A stretch of DNA of 64,000 nt. It comes from Nocardioides plantarum. GTDB lineage: Bacteria > Actinomycetota > Actinomycetes > Propionibacteriales > Nocardioidaceae. The notes beneath the pieces are model-generated. The model worked only from the letters and a program-made list of their open reading frames with translations. It was not told the DNA's origin and made no database searches. The number at the start of each line of letters is the position of its first letter. The first letter of the stretch is position 1. The position numbers and the translations under genes were made by a program. The stretch spans positions 1,860,001 through 1,924,000 of the forward strand of contig NZ_VDMS01000001.1 in assembly GCF_006346395.1 (NCBI RefSeq), read 5' to 3'. This document shows, in pieces, positions 60,790 through 64,000 of the stretch.

Positions 60790-61984
60790 GGTCACCCAGC
60801 ATGCCCGTCTCGAGCGCGCCACGCAGCACCTCGACGCACCCGTCGCCGTCGTCGACCTCGACGCCTTCGACGCCAACGCCGCCGATCTCGTGCGCCGGGC
60901 GGGCGGCACCCCGATCCGGGTGGCCAGCAAGTCGGTGCGCTGCCGCGAGCTGCTGCGGCGCGTCCTGGCCGTGGACGGGTACGCCGGCGTGCTCGCCTTC
61001 ACCCTGGCCGAGGCGCTGTGGCTGGCCGACGAGGTCGAGGACGTCGTGATCGGCTACCCCACCGCCGAGCGCGAGGCGCTGCGCGAGCTGGCCGCCGACC
61101 CGGTGCTGCTCGAGCGGGTGACCCTCATGGTCGACTCCGTCGAGTCCCTCGACCTGGTACGCGCCACGATCGACGTCGTCGAGCAGCCGGTCCGGATCTG
61201 CCTCGACCTCGACGCCTCCCTGCGCCTGGCCGGCGACCGCGTCCACCTGGGCCCGCGCCGCTCGCCGGTGCACTCGGTCGACGAGGCCGTGGCGCTCGCA
61301 CGCGCCGTGGCGGCCGACCCGGTCTTCCGGCTGGTCGGCGTGATGGCCTACGAGGGCCAGGTGGCCGGCCTCCAGGACCACCCGGCCGGTGGGCTCGCCG
61401 CGCACGCTCGCGGCCTCGTCGTACGACGCCTCAAGCGGGCGTCGGTGGCCGAGCTGACCGAGCGGCGCGGGGCGGTGGTGGCGGCGGTCCGCGAGGTCGC
61501 CGACCTCGAGTTCGTCAACGGCGGCGGCACCGGCTCGATCGAGACGACCGTCGCCGACCGCTCGGTGACCGAGGTCGCGGCCGGGTCGGGCCTGCTCGCC
61601 CCCGCGCTCTTCGACGGCTACGACTCGTTCACCCCGGCCCCCGCCGCGCTCTTCGCCCTGGCGGTGACGCGGCGCCCGGGCCCGGGGCTGGTGACGGTGG
61701 CGGGCGGCGGCTGGGTCGCCTCGGGTCCCGCCGGGCCGGACCGGCTGCCGACGCCGACGTACCCGGCGGGCCTGCGGCTGCTCGGCGCCGAGGGCGCGGG
61801 CGAGGTGCAGACCCCGCTGCGCGGCGACGCGGCCGACGCGCTGGCCCTCGGCGACCGGGTCTGGTTCCGGCACGCCAAGGCCGGCGAGCTGGCCGAACGG
61901 GTCCCGGCCCTCCACCTCGTGGCCGGGTCCGAGGTGGAGTCGGTCGTGCCGACGTACCGCGGCGAGGGCATGACGTTCCTGTGA
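60788..61984 (+). CDS. Alanine racemase-fold PLP protein (D-threonine aldolase-like)
   Basis: 398 residues with an N-terminal PLP TIM barrel: VAVVDLDAFDANAADLVRRAGG and RVASKSVRCRELL, where the Lys in VASKSVRC is the likely PLP Schiff base; GGGTGSIE binds phosphate and VVPTYRGEG closes the C-terminal beta domain. Annotated families with this pattern include amino acid deaminase/aldolase and D-threonine aldolase. It starts in the reverse complement of the oxidase start. The two genes are probably functionally linked. Confidence 0.82.
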   Translation: MVTQHARLERATQHLDAPVAVVDLDAFDANAADLVRRAGGTPIRVASKSVRCRELLRRVLAVDGYAGVLAFTLAEALWLADEVEDVVIGYPTAEREALRELAADPVLLERVTLMVDSVESLDLVRATIDVVEQPVRICLDLDASLRLAGDRVHLGPRRSPVHSVDEAVALARAVAADPVFRLVGVMAYEGQVAGLQDHPAGGLAAHARGLVVRRLKRASVAELTERRGAVVAAVREVADLEFVNGGGTGSIETTVADRSVTEVAAGSGLLAPALFDGYDSFTPAPAALFALAVTRRPGPGLVTVAGGGWVASGPAGPDRLPTPTYPAGLRLLGAEGAGEVQTPLRGDAADALALGDRVWFRHAKAGELAERVPALHLVAGSEVESVVPTYRGEGMTFL

Positions 61985-62036
61985 CCTGACCCCTAGGGAG
62001 GTCGCCCTTGTCGGTGCCGTCGTGTTCAGTGGGGGC

Positions 62037-63383
62037 ATGACTGTCATCCAGACTCCGGCCGACTGGCCGACCGATTGGGACCCCGACTCGCTGGTGCGGC
62101 GCTACGACGAGGTCCGCGCCCACACCGAGACGCTCGCCGCGCCGCTGTCCCCCGAGGACCAGACGGTGCAGTCGATGCCCGATGTGTCCCCGACCAAGTG
62201 GCACCGCGCCCACGTGACGTGGTTCTTCGAGACCTTCCTGCTGGCCGACCACGAGGCCGGCTTCGCGCCCTTCCAGGACCAGTACTGGTTCTTGTTCAAC
62301 AGCTACTACGAGACGCTCGGTCCGAGGTTCTCCCGGGCCGACCGCGGCCTGATCACCCGGCCCGGGGTCCACGAGGTCGGCGACTACCGCGCCAACGTCG
62401 ACGACCGGGTCCGCGACCTCCTCGCCAGCCTCGACGGCGGCACCCTCGACAAGCTCGGCCCCACGATCGAGCTCGGCTTCCACCACGAGCAGCAGCACCA
62501 GGAGCTGCTCCTCATGGACATCAAGCACGTGCTCTCGCGCAACCCGCTCCAGCCGGTCTACGCCGGCGCCCCACCGGCGCCCAGCACCCCCGACGAGCTC
62601 GGCTGGGTCGAGGTCGAGGGCGGCCTGGTCGAGATCGGCCACGACGCGGTCACCCAGGGCCCGCAGGGGTTCTGCTTCGACAACGAGCTCCCCCGCCACC
62701 GCCAGTGGCTCGAGCCCTACCGGCTGGCCGACCGGCTCGTCACCAACGGCGAGTGGCTCGAGTTCGTCGCCGACGGCGGCTACCGCCGCCACGAGCTGTG
62801 GCTGTCCGACGGCTGGGCGCGCGTCAACGGCGAGGGCTGGGACTCCCCGCTCTACTGGACCGAGCGCGACGGCACCTGGCTCGAGCACACCCTCCACGGC
62901 ACCTGGCCGCTCGACCTCGGGGCACCCGTGTGCCACGTCAGCTTCTACGAGGCCGAGGCGTTCGCGACCTGGGCCGGCAAGCGGCTGCCCTCCGAGGGCG
63001 AGTGGGAGCACGCCGTGGAGACCACGGTCTCGACAAGCTCGACCGGGGCCTCGGTGGTCGAGCCTGTCGAGACCCCGGCGCTCCACCCGCGTGCGGCCGG
63101 GCCGGCCACCGGCGGGCTGCGCCAGGTCCACGGCGAGTGCTGGGAGTGGACCTCCTCGGCCTACCACCCCTACCCCGGCTTCCACGCCCCCGCCGGCGCC
63201 ATCGGTGAATACAACGGCAAGTTCATGTCCAACCAGATGGTCCTGCGCGGCGGCTGCGCGCTGACCTCGCCCGGCCACGCCCGTACGACCTACCGCAACT
63301 TCTTCCCGCACTCCGCCCGCTGGGCGGTCTCCGGGGTACGGCTGGCCGACGGCGGCGCACCCCGGCTGGGGGGCCGGCGATGA
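62037..63383 (+). CDS. egtB: Hercynylcysteine sulfoxide synthase EgtB
   Basis: Mononuclear iron enzyme of ergothioneine synthesis that couples hercynine to gamma-glutamylcysteine (or cysteine) with oxygen. The 448-residue product shows a DinB-like domain with His56 and HHEQQHQE (149-156) as metal ligands and an FGE-sulfatase-like C-terminal domain (WEWTSSAYHPYPGF, NQMVLRGGCALTSPGHARTTYRNFF). Residues about 330-346 (VSTSSTG.. VVEPVET) come from a palindromic repeat. The ATG at 62037 is chosen as the family start; GTG 62022 adds five residues. Confidence 0.95.
   Translation: MTVIQTPADWPTDWDPDSLVRRYDEVRAHTETLAAPLSPEDQTVQSMPDVSPTKWHRAHVTWFFETFLLADHEAGFAPFQDQYWFLFNSYYETLGPRFSRADRGLITRPGVHEVGDYRANVDDRVRDLLASLDGGTLDKLGPTIELGFHHEQQHQELLLMDIKHVLSRNPLQPVYAGAPPAPSTPDELGWVEVEGGLVEIGHDAVTQGPQGFCFDNELPRHRQWLEPYRLADRLVTNGEWLEFVADGGYRRHELWLSDGWARVNGEGWDSPLYWTERDGTWLEHTLHGTWPLDLGAPVCHVSFYEAEAFATWAGKRLPSEGEWEHAVETTVSTSSTGASVVEPVETPALHPRAAGPATGGLRQVHGECWEWTSSAYHPYPGFHAPAGAIGEYNGKFMSNQMVLRGGCALTSPGHARTTYRNFFPHSARWAVSGVRLADGGAPRLGGRR
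63026..63074. repeat. Full palindromic repeat inside egtB
   Basis: Arms ggtctcgacaagctcgacc and ggtcgagcctgtcgagacc match at 18 of 19 positions around an 11-bp centre. It is read in frame inside EgtB, adding about 16 residues between EWEHAVE and the HPRAAGPATGG segment. Confidence 0.9.
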
Positions 63384-64000
63384 GCGCGCTCAAGGTGTCG
63401 GTCCTGGTCGACAGCGACTGGGCGTCGGGCTCGCTGGTCGACGACGTACGCCGCGGCCTCGGCACACACCCGCTGCGGCTGCCGCCCAAGTGGCTCTACG
63501 ACGACGAGGGCTCCCGGCTCTTCGACGAGATCACCCGGCTGCCGGGCTACTACCCCACCGAGGCCGAGCGGCGCATCCTGCTCGACCACGCCGCCGACAT
63601 CGTCGCCGCCAGCGACGCCACGACGGTCGTCGAGCTCGGCTCCGGCACCAGCGACAAGACCCGCACCCTGCTCGACGCGTTCGCCTCCGCCGGGCGGCTG
63701 CAGCGGTTCGTGCCGGTCGACGTGTCCGAGCAGACGCTGCGCGACGCGGCGGCGATGCTCGCCGACCGCTACCCCGGCCTCGCGGTCGAGGCGGTCGTCG
63801 GCGACTTCACCCTCCACCTGGGCCACCTGCCGCTCAACCAGCCCGGCCAGACCCGGCTGGTCGCCTTCCTCGGCGGCACCATCGGCAACCTCTACGTCGA
63901 GGAGCGCGCGGCGTTCCTCGGCGCGCTCGCCGACACCCTCGAGCCGGGCGACTGGCTGCTGCTCGGCACCGACCTGGTCAAGCCCGTCGACCGCCTGGTC
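63380..64000 (+). CDS. egtD: L-histidine N(alpha)-methyltransferase EgtD (3' end beyond window)
   Basis: SAM-dependent trimethylation of histidine to hercynine, the first ergothioneine step. The visible 207 residues include PPKWLYDDEGSRLFDEITRLPGYYPTEAERRIL, the SAM motif VVELGSGTSDKTRTLLDAF and FLGGTIGNLYVEERAAFL (shown here in parts), all typical for EgtD. Start ATG 63380 overlaps the egtB stop as ATGA, so the pair is translated together. The frame is still open at base 64000. Confidence 0.96.
   Translation, partial: MSALKVSVLVDSDWASGSLVDDVRRGLGTHPLRLPPKWLYDDEGSRLFDEITRLPGYYPTEAERRILLDHAADIVAASDATTVVELGSGTSDKTRTLLDAFASAGRLQRFVPVDVSEQTLRDAAAMLADRYPGLAVEAVVGDFTLHLGHLPLNQPGQTRLVAFLGGTIGNLYVEERAAFLGALADTLEPGDWLLLGTDLVKPVDRLV

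Overview
The window is about 72% G+C by eye, has dense gene packing with many ATGA/GTGA start-stop overlaps, frequent GTG starts, mycobacterial-type RecBCD, ergothioneine genes (egtB, egtD), F420-type Ddn protein and an aerobic cobalamin pathway. Together these point to a chromosomal segment of a high-GC actinobacterium, most likely in or near Nocardioidaceae (Nocardioides-like). That taxonomic call is inference from gene content and from a dispersed palindromic repeat, not from a marker gene.

Layout. (1) 1-8.95 kb: cobalamin (B12) biosynthesis. A cobalamin riboswitch on the minus strand (about 8757-8945) precedes a ferredoxin, an FhuF-like Fe-S protein, cobN, cobF, cobQ and cobK; the 3' end of cobD/cbiB converges from the left edge. 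Palindromic repeats have been absorbed in frame into cobN (twice) and cobF, and a 101-bp tandem duplication sits between cobF and cobQ. (2) 9-14.7 kb: mixed accessory genes: aldo/keto reductase, a stand-alone ComEC-like metallo-beta-lactamase-fold protein, an MFS transporter, a two-gene membrane-protein/peptidoglycan-binding cassette, and a crotonase-family remnant.

(3) 14.8-36.9 kb: a catabolic island: acyl-CoA ligase, three acyl-CoA dehydrogenases, enoyl-CoA hydratase, thiolase-like protein with DUF35 partner, four SDRs, a zinc alcohol dehydrogenase, an FAD dehydrogenase, an aminoglycoside-phosphotransferase-like kinase, an MBL-fold hydrolase, an EthD protein, two SnoaL-like proteins and a branched-chain-amino-acid-type ABC importer whose second permease and both ATPases are fused in one 882-residue chain. 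Eight copies of a 16-bp palindromic site (consensus GAACTGAATTCAGTTC) lie at every promoter of the island, including that of its only TetR regulator (19071-19715). I read this as a single TetR-controlled regulon that imports and beta-oxidises an unidentified carboxylic acid, possibly alicyclic or terpenoid/steroid-derived.

(4) 37-48 kb: menB, a Ddn-family gene, an ACT-domain gene, then recC-recB-recD and two tiny genes including a CsbD protein. (5) 48-57 kb: TetR with twin operators, YihY membrane protein, YcaQ-like glycosylase, kptA, PGPGW-type membrane protein, a SnoaL protein, an adenylate/guanylate cyclase and thiol peroxidase flanked by two related lytic transglycosylases. (6) 57.5-64 kb: an RsbQ-RsbP stress-signalling pair, a lactone oxidase and a PLP racemase/aldolase-fold gene that share overlapping start codons head to head, then egtB and the start of egtD.

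No rRNA, tRNA, CRISPR array, transposase or clear prophage was seen.
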